A program made the position numbers and the translations under genes. This document shows, piece after piece, positions 26,566-33,841 of a DNA stretch of 64,000 nt (its first letter is position 1; each line of letters opens with the position of its first letter). The DNA is from Desulforhabdus sp. TSK (GTDB lineage Bacteria > Desulfobacterota > Syntrophobacteria > Syntrophobacterales > Syntrophobacteraceae), in NCBI RefSeq assembly GCF_022836495.1, contig NZ_BQXM01000023.1:1-64000 (forward strand), in the 5' to 3' direction. The notes beneath the pieces are model-generated. The model saw only the letters and a list, made by a program, of their open reading frames with translations, searched no databases and was not told the DNA's origin.

Positions 26566-26941
26566 TCATATCCTCCCATAATACCGTCTTGGCGTTATGG
26601 TATTACGAGTCAGAATGAAGGTCCACACGGAGTGTTCGGCATTACCGGCGAAGGCGTTCCGAATGGCGTACTACCTCACGGGAAAGTGCTGAAGACGACA
26701 ACTTGCTGCACAAGATGATAACAGGAAAGTAGGGCCGGTTTGCCACTCGTGGCGGTCGCAATGAAAAGAACATCGCCATTTCTTAATGGGATGATTTTAA
26801 GGTCAAAAAGGATCTTTGAATCCCGAAGACGGCCTTTAGTGGCGATACAAATAAGGGAAAACGGTCGGTTGACTTGGTCCGCGCCCCTGCGTAGTGCAGG
26901 ATCTGCAAAAGGATGAAACGCATTATTTCATGGGCGTCCCC
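26566..26941. repeat. Conserved upstream block, copy 3, ending in the 27-bp repeat
   Basis: Same landmarks as the block at 25872. Repeat copy at 26915-26941. The stretch from 26942 to 26977 is unrelated. Confidence 0.8.
26579..26605. promoter_or_regulatory. Putative RHH operator and promoter
   Basis: TAATACC (26579-26585) and GGTATTA (26599-26605) are inverted and 13 bp apart, just upstream of the RHH start codon. TATTAT on the minus strand within it could serve as a -10 box. The palindrome is preserved in copies 2 and 3 and partly in 4 and 5, consistent with autoregulation by the RHH protein. Confidence 0.45.
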
Positions 26942-26977
26942 TACTTCCTATGCTCACACGAAGCGCAGGCTGGACCT

Positions 26978-27310
26978 TCACCTCAGTCCCAGCCACGCCC
27001 GCAGTGAACTCTCCAAGCTATTGGCATCCATGGCAGTTAGCCTCCCGATGACCTTCATGACTAAGCTCTGATGCACAGTATAAAGTCCCCGCTTCGCTGC
27101 GGAAGGTACATTCAATCCGGCCGCTTTCCAATCAGCAAGCACGAACTCGCCTGTCAGCAGTGAAAATACTTTGCTGGTCACCGGGACGATGATGAAATCC
27201 TGCGAAGTATGAGGAGCGTTCACGATCACGGCAGGTCTGATCTTAGATCCCGATGTATTCGAGAAGGGGTAGCGCACTAAAACGACTTCACTTTTCGAGT
27301 AACTCGGCAT
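26978..27310 (-). CDS. PemK/MazF family toxin
   Basis: 110 residues from the ATG at 27310. SEVVLVRYPFSNTSGSKIRPAVIV is the MazF/PemK N terminus with the conserved Arg and GSKIRPAV, and FIIVPVTS with a C-terminal helix complete the fold. The family cuts single-stranded RNA. The ATG at 27310 has AGAGG nine bases upstream; the ATG at 27319 lacks a spaced site. It overlaps its antitoxin by 23 bases. Confidence 0.92.
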   Translation of the reverse strand: MPSYSKSEVVLVRYPFSNTSGSKIRPAVIVNAPHTSQDFIIVPVTSKVFSLLTGEFVLADWKAAGLNVPSAAKRGLYTVHQSLVMKVIGRLTAMDANSLESSLRAWLGLR

Positions 27311-27488
27311 ACACGTCATCCTCTGAGTTGTCCCAGACTGAATCGAGGGAGCTTTCGCTGGCCTTCAGCCAGAAACCCGGGTCATCGGACAGCAGCGTCA
27401 CCAGAACCTCTGACCCTTCGGGAAGGTCGATCTTTTCCAACAACTCGATTCTCCCCTCATGTACAACGGCACGAATAGTATTTCCCAT
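27288..27488 (-). CDS. MazE-like (DUF2281-type) antitoxin
   Basis: 66 residues: NTIRAVVHEGRIELLEKIDLPEGSEV is the short swapped-hairpin DNA-binding N terminus found in small antitoxins before PemK or PIN toxins; the acidic tail ends ...DVYAELLEK. TGGAGG precedes the ATG, and a TATAAT lies about 46 bp upstream on the minus strand (27534-27539). Confidence 0.85.
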   Translation of the reverse strand: MGNTIRAVVHEGRIELLEKIDLPEGSEVLVTLLSDDPGFWLKASESSLDSVWDNSEDDVYAELLEK

Positions 27489-27550
27489 ATCTACACCTCC
27501 ACAGAAAGAGTACTAAACATTTCATTATATATTATTTAACATTCTCACAC

Positions 27551-27804
27551 CATCATATCGGCGAAAGCCGGTATGATGAAAATTTGCCATGCGGTACGAT
27601 TCAGGCTACAAGCGGGGGAATGACGTTTTCAGTAACATTCAAGACCGTTTTACGCGTTGAAGATTGAAAGCTTGATTTTTGCAGGAGCGGCCCTCTAATT
27701 TGTAGGAGGGGCACCATCTCTTTGTAGGACCGGCTTCCTTTTGTTTGTAGGAGCGGCATCCTGCCGCGACTGGCTCACCATCGCGGCAGGATGCCGCTCC
27801 TACA
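27551..27804. repeat. Cluster of hairpins and decayed GTAGGAGCGGC palindromes
   Basis: First a hairpin with a GAAA loop (CATCATATCGGC 27551-27562, GCCGGTATGATG 27567-27578). Then three partial copies of TTTGTAGGA (from about 27700, 27721 and 27745); the last is a full palindrome (27746-27769 and 27781-27804) of the 'ATCCTGCC' variant. No gene seen in 27489-27882. Confidence 0.85.
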
Positions 27805-27882
27805 GGGATAAAGCCTACAATCCTTAACAAGTTAAATAGAAGAATAACCTGCTTCGATCCAAGGCTCGATCAATCTGTCAGA

Positions 27883-28117
27883 GGGTGAAATATCGTCAAA
27901 AACCTCCTGGACGCCTTATCGGATACTCCTGTCGCTTTCCTGCGGGGCGCAAGGCAAACAGGAAAGAGCACTTTTGTCCAAGAGATTGCCAATGGACCCC
28001 ATCCGGCTCGCTATGTGACCCTGGATAATGCCGGCGTTCTTTCTGCTGCAAGTGCCGACCCCACTGGGTTCATTGCCGGCATGGAAAAGCCCGAGGTCAT
28101 CGATGAGGCTCAGAGGG
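27883..28117 (+). pseudogene. 5' fragment of a DUF4143 ATPase gene
   Basis: Matches 18256-18491 of the intact gene closely (Walker A coding region LRGARQTGKST, the stretch through VTLDNAGVLSAASADPT and part of Walker B, IDEAQR) but has lost the start and stops abruptly at GAGGCTCAGAGGG, where it is fused to the XRE partner frame. Confidence 0.85.
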
Positions 28118-28287
28118 TCCCGGTTCGAGGAAACCGGCAAAACTACAGTGTACTTGGACGCGACCGGCATCACTGCCATCTCGGGAAGGGAAGACCGACA
28201 GTTGTTGCGGTTTGGGAAGTGAGAGACAAAGAGATCAGATTGGTGGAGGTGGCCTATGCGGGCACCCACGAAAAAGCCCCCTATTGA
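28118..28287 (+). pseudogene. Fragment of the XRE partner frame
   Basis: Matches 21797-21966, beginning at CCCGGTTCGAGGAAACC. One A is missing in GGGAAAGACC, so its two halves are in different frames. It leads into the intact XRE gene. Confidence 0.7.
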
Positions 28288-28606
28288 AAATGAACCCGTA
28301 GAACTGCGTTTCCTGGGGCCTTCAGGAAAGCGCAGTGAGGCTGTCGGAGCACTCAAATCCCTGGGGTTTGTAGATGTTTCCGACTCGATCCCCTGGCGGG
28401 AGTGTTTTGATGATGAACTGACCCCTGGCACAATGCTGGTTGGGGCAAGGGGCAAAGAAGGACTGACCCAGAAGCAGCTCTCTGAGCTTACGGGTATCCC
28501 GCAGCGCCACATCTCGGAAATGGAGAACGGTAAGCGACCCATTGGCAAAGAGATGGCCAGGAAGCTCGGAAAAGCGTTGAGAGTTGGTTACAAGGTCTTT
28601 TTGTAG
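28256..28606 (+). CDS. XRE family HTH regulator (intact copy)
   Basis: 116 residues. The C-terminal half carries the helix-turn-helix KEGLTQKQLSELTGIPQRHI and SEMENGKRPIGKEMARKLG; the N-terminal half contains GPSGKRSEAVGALKSLGFVD. The protein resembles antitoxins that follow RelE-type toxins, but the frame before it is broken. Broken copies are at 20541-20665 and 21937-22290. GGAGG lies before the ATG at 28256. Confidence 0.8.
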   Translation: MRAPTKKPPIENEPVELRFLGPSGKRSEAVGALKSLGFVDVSDSIPWRECFDDELTPGTMLVGARGKEGLTQKQLSELTGIPQRHISEMENGKRPIGKEMARKLGKALRVGYKVFL

Positions 28607-28649
28607 TCAGCTACTTCAAAGGGGGATCGAGGGGGATTTTCAAGGTAAT

Positions 28650-28838
28650 TCAAGAATGGAGCGCGAACCAGGGGGCGACCCTCTGAGAAGAAAGCAGGCT
28701 TCTGAAACCGCAGCTTGGCACGTCAAAAGCCGCGGCTGAATTTCCGCACATTGGGGCCATGGCCCATTCGTGGACCCTGCCCCGAGTGTCGAGGAAGGCC
28801 ACCAGCGGTCCCGTGTCCAGGATAACCTGCCGCATCAT
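28650..28838 (-). pseudogene. PIN toxin 5' fragment, copy 4
   Basis: Begins MMRQVILDTGPLVAFLDTRG and RVHEWA, the PIN N terminus with its catalytic Asp, then departs from PIN sequence near 28735 and ends at 28650. The first ATG overlaps the RHH stop (ATGA). It is the longest of the PIN remnants here but lacks the other active-site residues. Confidence 0.75.
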
Positions 28839-29074
28839 TTTCCATAGTCGCCCATGTGTGTCGGATTTCTTGACAGATCCTCGGGGGCTTGCAGGCATCC
28901 GGCAAGATCGCGTAAAAGATCCAGGCAGGAGCCTCCAGCCAGGTTCCTGTGATCGGCAAGGAATTCTTCCATGGCTTCACGCATGACAGCTGATCGGGTC
29001 TTACCCCTCTTGTTCGCGGCGTGCTCGATTTGGGTCAGCAATGCATCCGGTAATTTCAATGCGATCGTTTTCAT
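28835..29074 (-). CDS. RHH antitoxin, copy 4 (intact)
   Basis: 79 residues, differing from copy 3 at about 12 positions (for example LPDALLTQIEHAA and REAMEEFLADH). Reading frame, start, ribosome site and stop overlap with the PIN fragment are all preserved, which suggests that the antitoxin is still under selection while the toxin is gone. Confidence 0.87.
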   Translation of the reverse strand: MKTIALKLPDALLTQIEHAANKRGKTRSAVMREAMEEFLADHRNLAGGSCLDLLRDLAGCLQAPEDLSRNPTHMGDYGK

Positions 29075-29588
29075 TCAAATCCTCCGATAATACAGTCTTC
29101 GCGTTATGGTATTAGGACTCAGAGTGAAGGTCAAGACGGAGTGTTCGGCATTACCGGCGAAGGCGTTCCGAATGGCGCACTACCTCACGGGGAAGTAATG
29201 AAGGCGACAACTTGCGGAACACGATTATAACAGGAAAATAAGGCCGGTTTGCCACTCGTGCCTGCCGCAATGGAGAGAACATCGCCATTTTTCTTAAAGA
29301 GATGATTTCAAGGTCAAAAAGGATCTTTAAATCCCGAAAACGGCCTTAAGTGGCAATACAAATAAGGAAAAACGGTGGATTGACTTGCTCCGCGCCCCTG
29401 CCTCTGTCTAAGGCAGGATCTGCAAAGGGATGAAACGCATTATTTCATGGGCGTCCCGTATTTCCCGAAAACGGCCTTTAGTGGCAATACAAATAAGGGA
29501 AAACGGTGGGTTGACTTGGTCCGCGCCCCTGCCTCTGTCTAGTGCAGGATCTGCAAAGGGAAGAAACGCATTATTTCATGGGCGTCCC
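29075..29588. repeat. Conserved upstream block, copy 4, with duplicated tail
   Basis: Block as elsewhere, with the 27-bp repeat at 29432-29457. The final part, from CCGAAAACGGCCTTTAGTGG to a second copy of the repeat (29563-29588), is then duplicated once more at 29464-29588. Confidence 0.82.
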
Positions 29589-29819
29589 TCCCTCTCCACA
29601 TATGCGTCGGATTTCTTGACAGATCCTCGGGGGCTTGCAGGCATCCGGCAAGATCGCGTGCAAGACCCAGGCGGGAGCCCCATACAGGTTCCTGTTATCA
29701 GAAAGGAAATCCTCCAGGGCTTCACGCATGACAGCTGACCTGGTCTTACCCCTCTTGTTCGCGGTGTGCTCGATTTTGGTCAGCAATTCATCCGGTAATT
29801 TCAATGCGATCATTTTCAT
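29589..29819 (-). pseudogene. RHH antitoxin, copy 5 (frameshifted, 3' truncated)
   Basis: N-terminal RHH part intact (MKMIALKLPDELLTKIEHTA ...), then a small deletion near 29680 shifts the frame (…NRNLYGAPAW) and the last codons are missing at the junction with the repeat at 29563-29588. Confidence 0.8.
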
Positions 29820-30238
29820 TCATATCCTCCGATAATGCCGTCTTGGGGTTATGGTATTGAGACTCAGTGTGAAGGTTAAGACGGAGTGTTCGGCATTACC
29901 GGAGAAGGCGTTCCGAATGGTGCACTACCTCCCGGAGAAGTGCTGAAGACGACAGCTTGCGGCACACGATGATAACAGGAAAGTGCGACTGGTTTGCCAC
30001 TCGTGCCGGCCGCAATGGAAAGAACACCGCCATTTCTTAAAGGGATGATTTTAAGGTCAAAAAGGATCTTTAAATCCCGAAAACGGCCTTTAGTGGCAAT
30101 ATAAATAAGGGAAAACGATGGGTTGACTTGGTCCTCCCCCTGTCTCTGTCTAGTGCAGGATCTGCAAAGGGAAAGAAACGCATTATTTCATGGGCGTCCC
30201 CTACTTCCCATAATTTCATGGGCGTCCCCTACTTCCCC
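29820..30238. repeat. Conserved upstream block, copy 5, with two repeat copies
   Basis: Block as elsewhere; the 27-bp repeat at 30175-30201 is followed after seven bases by a partial copy (CATAATTTCATGGGCG..., 30209-30238). The partial copy has the A variant of the transposase ends, while the array copies have T at that base. Confidence 0.82.
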
Positions 30239-30240
30239 TA

Positions 30241-30748
30241 AAGAGGTAGGGCTACTCTTTCAAAATGCCAGAGAAAACGGATTCAAAGATCTTTCCCATA
30301 ATACCTATGAAACTACGGATGGCGAGCATGGACGAATTGAAATCCGCCGCTGTACCACCACCGACGAAATTGAGTGGTTTGAGGACAGGCACAAGTGGGA
30401 AAAGCTTACCTCCTTTGGCATGGTTGAATCCCAACGAGAGATTGGCGAAAAAATTACGCGTGAGACACGCTTCTACATTTTAAGTCTGTCAGTGATCCCA
30501 AGACTTTTGCTCAAGCATCCCGCGGACATTGGGGCGTAGAAAACGGGCTGCACTGGTGTCTCGACATAGCCTTTCGAGAAGATGAGAACAGAATACAAAT
30601 GGGACAGGCTTCCACCAATTTGGCCATCATACGACATTTTGCCCTCAACCTTATCAAACAGGACAAAACAAGGAAACATGGTGTCAAAGCCTCGCGAAAA
30701 AAGGCCGGTTCGGATGAGGGCTACATGCTCCATGTACTCAACCTGTAA
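30241..30748 (+). pseudogene. ISAs1-family transposase, C-terminal remnant
   Basis: Frames between 30246 and 30748 read LFQNARENGFKDLSHNTYET..., RRCTTTDEIEWFEDRHKWEK and, after a frameshift near 30490, GHWGVENGLHWCLDIAFREDE and NLIKQDKTRKHG, which are ISAs1 (H-repeat type) signatures. The N-terminal half is gone. GTAGGGCTA near 30248 and GATAGCCCTACC near 30759-30770 look like the element ends, so an internal deletion left both termini. Confidence 0.82.
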
Positions 30749-31075
30749 GATTTCATGCGATAGCCCTACCCTAACTTCCCTCATGGACGTCCGTCTCTCT
30801 CTGTTTGAGAAGTCGGCAATTCAAGAAAAAACGTCGGAATACTTTTCATATTCGAAATAATTATATAAGTTACAGTGATTCTTTGAATTTTTCGATAATC
30901 ATCGATTGTTTTTTCTGGCAATCGTCGGGAAACTTTACGAAATGTCGATGTATTCTTAAATTCATATTAGGAAATAAATTAATACATTTAGATAGTTGTA
31001 ATGATTGGCACTGAACATGCGTATTGTGTTGAGTGAAAAGAAGTGTCAAAATCAATATCAAAGGGAGGATTAGAA
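30749..31075. other. AT-rich intergenic region before the PEP-CTERM gene
   Basis: Markedly richer in A and T than the backbone. Apart from the ISAs1 end near 30755-30770 I see no gene or repeat. The promoter for the gene at 31076 is presumably here; no consensus is clear. Confidence 0.5.
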
Positions 31076-31897
31076 ATGAAAAAGTCACGCTTTTTAGCCT
31101 CGATCATGGGAATTTTTGCTGTTTGTCTTTTTAGTTCGATAGCTTCTGCTACACTTATCGACCTGACGACGAAGAATTCTTCGGGAACTGCAGTTGCGGA
31201 TGTAGGTGGGACGTTTCAAGCCGTATGGATGAATCAACAGTCAACTGGCACAGGTGTGATAGATCCGTTTTTACGCATTCAGAAGACAGGTCAAGAACGC
31301 GGCTATAATTCGTCCCTTATTCCGCAGGGCCCGGGCCTGCTTGATGATTTAAAGGGCACCTTTACGCACGCACTTGACCTTTCCACTGTCCCCATTGTAA
31401 CCATAGATGGGAATAAATACAGGGAGTTTATTCTGGATATTAACCAGAATAAAGGTAGAGATAATGAATTTCTGACTCTGAATCAGATTCAGCTTTTCTT
31501 AGGTCCTGATACTCTCGGATACTCTCTTACAGAAGCAACGGCGAGCACGGCGGCACTGATTGCGTTCGGTGGTTACAACGAAGTGTTCCGAATGAATAAT
31601 ATAAATTCTCCCACGCCCTTTAATTCCATTGAGCTTAATTATGCACTCAACTCAGGAAGCGGCGCCGGGGACATGCAGCTTTACATCCGCAATAGCGTGT
31701 TTGGAACAGCGGCTGCTGGCAATGTAATATTCTTTTCACAATTTGGCGTGCCAAACGGAACAGCTTCTTCCAATGATGGATTTGAAGAATGGGCCGTGAG
31801 GGTACCTTCCACGCCTGTTCCTGAACCAACCACCATTCTGCTTCTTGGCCTTGGGCTAGTTGGCGTGGTAGGAGTCAGGAGAAAGTTTCAGAGGTAA
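31076..31897 (+). CDS. PEP-CTERM sorting domain protein
   Basis: 273 residues. Signal peptide at 1-25 (FLASIMGIFAVCLFSSIASA), a beta-rich secreted middle, and a C-terminal VPEPTTILLLGLGLVGVVGV plus RRKFQR tail, the PEP-CTERM anchor cut by an exosortase. Such proteins reach the outer surface or matrix. AAGGGAGGA precedes the ATG. Base composition is clearly lower in G+C than the neighbours, suggesting acquisition. No exosortase is in the window. Confidence 0.9.
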   Translation: MKKSRFLASIMGIFAVCLFSSIASATLIDLTTKNSSGTAVADVGGTFQAVWMNQQSTGTGVIDPFLRIQKTGQERGYNSSLIPQGPGLLDDLKGTFTHALDLSTVPIVTIDGNKYREFILDINQNKGRDNEFLTLNQIQLFLGPDTLGYSLTEATASTAALIAFGGYNEVFRMNNINSPTPFNSIELNYALNSGSGAGDMQLYIRNSVFGTAAAGNVIFFSQFGVPNGTASSNDGFEEWAVRVPSTPVPEPTTILLLGLGLVGVVGVRRKFQR

Positions 31898-31924
31898 GAA
31901 GACATAATCGATTGGTTAAGAGGA

Positions 31925-31955
31925 AGGCAGGGTCAGAAATGATTCTGCCTTTTTT
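31925..31955 (+). terminator. Rho-independent terminator with GAAA tetraloop
   Basis: AGGCAGGGTCA (31925-31935), loop GAAA, TGATTCTGCCT (31940-31950), then TTTTT. The 11-bp stem contains two G-U pairs. It lies 28 bp after the PEP-CTERM stop. Confidence 0.88.
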
Positions 31956-31987
31956 GATTTCAAAAGCCCACGATTTGGGGAAAAGGA

Positions 31988-32287
31988 ATTATGCGTTTCC
32001 ATCGTCAACAATGGAAAGGCCGAATTCTCTGACAATCTCCACGCCCCTTCGGACTGCCTTGCTGACCGCGGACTGAGTTAAACTCAATGCGTTGCCAACC
32101 TCAGTGCCCGCCATAGCGAGCTCCTTGACAGCCCCAACAGGCTGCGACACGCTTGGTTTTCACCCGGTCGGGTTCTTTGCCGGAAGACTTGATTCACGCC
32201 TCTACTAGAACGTCAAATAACCGTGAAACCCGAGTGACTATCGTCCGCCAATTGCATCCCAGACTCTTGAGACGACATTTCCGTTCC
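31988..32287 (-). pseudogene. Y1 transposase C-terminal remnant
   Basis: Matches 22989-23291 of the transposase gene with substitutions and several single-base gains (for example in the CAGCCCCAACAGG and CTCTACTAGAAC segments) that break the frame. Ends sharply at the codons for the ERKYRLK region; the N-terminal two-thirds are absent. Confidence 0.85.
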
Positions 32288-32295
32288 AGGAAGAA

Positions 32296-32320
32296 GGGGC
32301 CGCCCATGAAATAATGCGAT
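32296..32320 (-). repeat. 27-bp REP-like repeat, degenerate copy
   Basis: Minus-strand copy with CGCATTATTTCATGGGCG and one change in the GGGGAC arm (GGGGCC). The following 32321-32589 shows no gene. Confidence 0.7.
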
Positions 32321-32589
32321 TCTTTCGTTTTTAGGGCGTGTGCAATGCCCCCTTTTATCACCATGCCCTGAAGGTCAAAACAAGGGGACGGACCAAACCA
32401 ACATATCGTTACTTCTCGAATTGTTGCTTTGAACTTGGATATTTTCCACCCTAACGTGCCCCCTTTGCCCGCGAAAATCCTTCTTTAAAACTCTCCTGCT
32501 CATGGACGTGCATTCTTCGCTGCTCTCTCCTCATGAACCGGGCGCATCCTGGGTGATATATTTTTCCTCCCTGCCCCACGCAGAGTCCC

Positions 32590-32829
32590 TTATAGATGCA
32601 TGTAAGGAATTCCGACGGTGCGGTCTTCGCAGCGCCTCGGCGCGATGTCATTGTTGATGACCACGCCCAGGCGGGCGTTATCCTCGGCCGTAAAATCCCG
32701 CAGGCTTCGCAGGTCCCGCCCGCCCACCGTTGTGGTGTGTTTGACCTCCACCGCCACGAGGTCGCAATCCACTTCCAGGACCAGGTCCACTTTCCCTTCG
32801 GCGCCCGTACGATAGCTCTGGGCAATCAT
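32590..32829 (-). pseudogene. C-terminal fragment of a DUF4143 ATPase
   Basis: SYRTGAEGKVDLVLEVDCDL and VAVEVKHTTTVGGRDLRSLR match the nuclease-like tail of DUF4143 proteins (compare the tail of the gene at 18244). There is no ATPase part; the 5' boundary at about 32829 opens into unrelated DNA. Confidence 0.75.
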
Positions 32830-33003
32830 TGACAGGTGTGGACTGTCTTTTTATGATTTGGCATCTCCGATCTTACATGTAGCCGACAGCTCCTCCGCTG
32901 TGCTCTAGCGATGCGGCTGCCGCTTACATCAGGCATCCCTCATCCTGTGGTCTCGACATGCTGGGCAGTAAAGGCGTGTAGTATCGTTGTGGAAGTAAGG
33001 CAA

Positions 33004-33225
33004 ATGATCAAAACAGTTGAAGCGATCATCGATGAGCAAGGAAATGTACGTCTCCTTGAGCCAGTGCAGCTGGCAGCAGCTCGGAGAGCACTCGTTACCA
33101 TATTGGAAGATCCACCAGGCATATCCAGTGAGGAGACTGCTCTATGGAGTGAACCAGCTCTTGCCAAGGATTGGAATCGGCCGGAGGAGGATGCCGCATG
33201 GTCGCACCTGCAGCAGGAGCGGTAG
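33004..33225 (+). CDS. MazE/VapB-like antitoxin with lost toxin
   Basis: 73 residues: IKTVEAIIDEQGNVRLLEPVQ is the short swapped-hairpin N terminus found in antitoxins partnered with PemK or PIN; an acidic C-terminal tail follows. The next frame overlaps its end and starts like PemK but is cut off after about 17 residues, so the antitoxin is now alone. Confidence 0.7.
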   Translation: MIKTVEAIIDEQGNVRLLEPVQLAAARRALVTILEDPPGISSEETALWSEPALAKDWNRPEEDAAWSHLQQER

Positions 33226-33248
33226 TACTTATCCTTTTCCATTATTCG
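33198..33248 (+). pseudogene. PemK/MazF toxin 5' fragment
   Basis: Reads MVAPAAGAVVLILFHYS, matching the usual N terminus of PemK toxins (…AGAVVLxPFPFS), then runs antisense into the 3' end of the DUF4160 gene at 33242. All catalytic residues are missing. Confidence 0.65.
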
Positions 33249-33501
33249 AGGGGGGCGATACTGAAAAGATCCTGCTGAGTCTGTGCTCTTTGCCAGTCCT
33301 CAAGGAGCTCCTGCTGGTGAATCGTTGCCCATTCGATGACAAACTCCTTCACGCGAGGCGGAAGTGACCCGAAAATAGCGATAAGCTGCGAATATCGAAC
33401 AGGGCCACGTCGCCGCTGTACTCGGCATGGAAATGAGGTGGGTTGTGATCGTCAAAAAACATCTTGATAACGATTCCGAAAAATCGGCTGATTTCAGGCA
33501 T
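33242..33501 (-). pseudogene. DUF4160 gene with one frameshift
   Basis: Reads MPEISRFFGIVIKMFFDDHN and PPHFHAEYSGDVALFDI, the DUF4160 signature, then after a single-base change near 33385 continues in another frame as FGSLPPRVKEFVIEWATIHQ and ends ...DLFSIAPLE. It partners the intact DUF2442 gene upstream with an eight-base overlap. Confidence 0.8.
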
Positions 33502-33778
33502 AAATGGGCTCGCAACGTAAGGACGGGAAAACTTCTTCCGGTTTCTTGCCCGTTACTTTGAGATACAAGGAGTCAGGGCAAAGATCAATTTTGTCGAGCC
33601 AGACAAGCTCGCCGAATGAACCGATTTGAACCTGTTCGAAAACATGTGGGTCACGCCACAACGTGAACACACCTTTGCCGACCAGGTCAGAGAGGTCAAC
33701 CACCCCACGTACACCGTCATCAAATGCCACTTCAAGGCGATAATTTCCTTTTACGGACACCTTCGTGATTTTGACCAT
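33494..33778 (-). CDS. DUF2442 domain protein
   Basis: 94 residues: VAFDDGVRGVVDLSDLVGKG and the central GELVWLDKIDLCPDSLYLKV are the DUF2442 pattern. DUF2442 and DUF4160 genes commonly occur as a pair with a TA-like layout, but activity is not established. Here DUF2442 is first and its partner is frameshifted. Confidence 0.85.
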   Translation of the reverse strand: MVKITKVSVKGNYRLEVAFDDGVRGVVDLSDLVGKGVFTLWRDPHVFEQVQIGSFGELVWLDKIDLCPDSLYLKVTGKKPEEVFPSLRCEPIYA

Positions 33779-33814
33779 TGTTTACTACCCTCTCGTTACC
33801 CTTATGAAAATTTA

Positions 33815-33841
33815 GGGGCCGCCCATGAAATGATGCGTTTC
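33815..33841 (-). repeat. 27-bp REP-like repeat, degenerate copy
   Basis: Minus-strand copy (GGGGCCGCCCATGAAATGATGCG). It contains the former stop codon of the adjoining transposase remnant, changed from TAA to TCA. Confidence 0.75.

Noticed and set aside
26566-26580. A short 11-codon frame (ATGAATGAAAACG...) overlapping each RHH start
   Set aside because: It is out of frame with the antitoxin, has poor spacing to the ribosome site and its start is lost in no consistent pattern; probably chance.
24878-30238. The regularly repeated array considered as a CRISPR
   Set aside because: Units are about 600 bp with coding sequence, the short repeat is not spaced by unique 30-40-bp spacers, and no cas gene is present.
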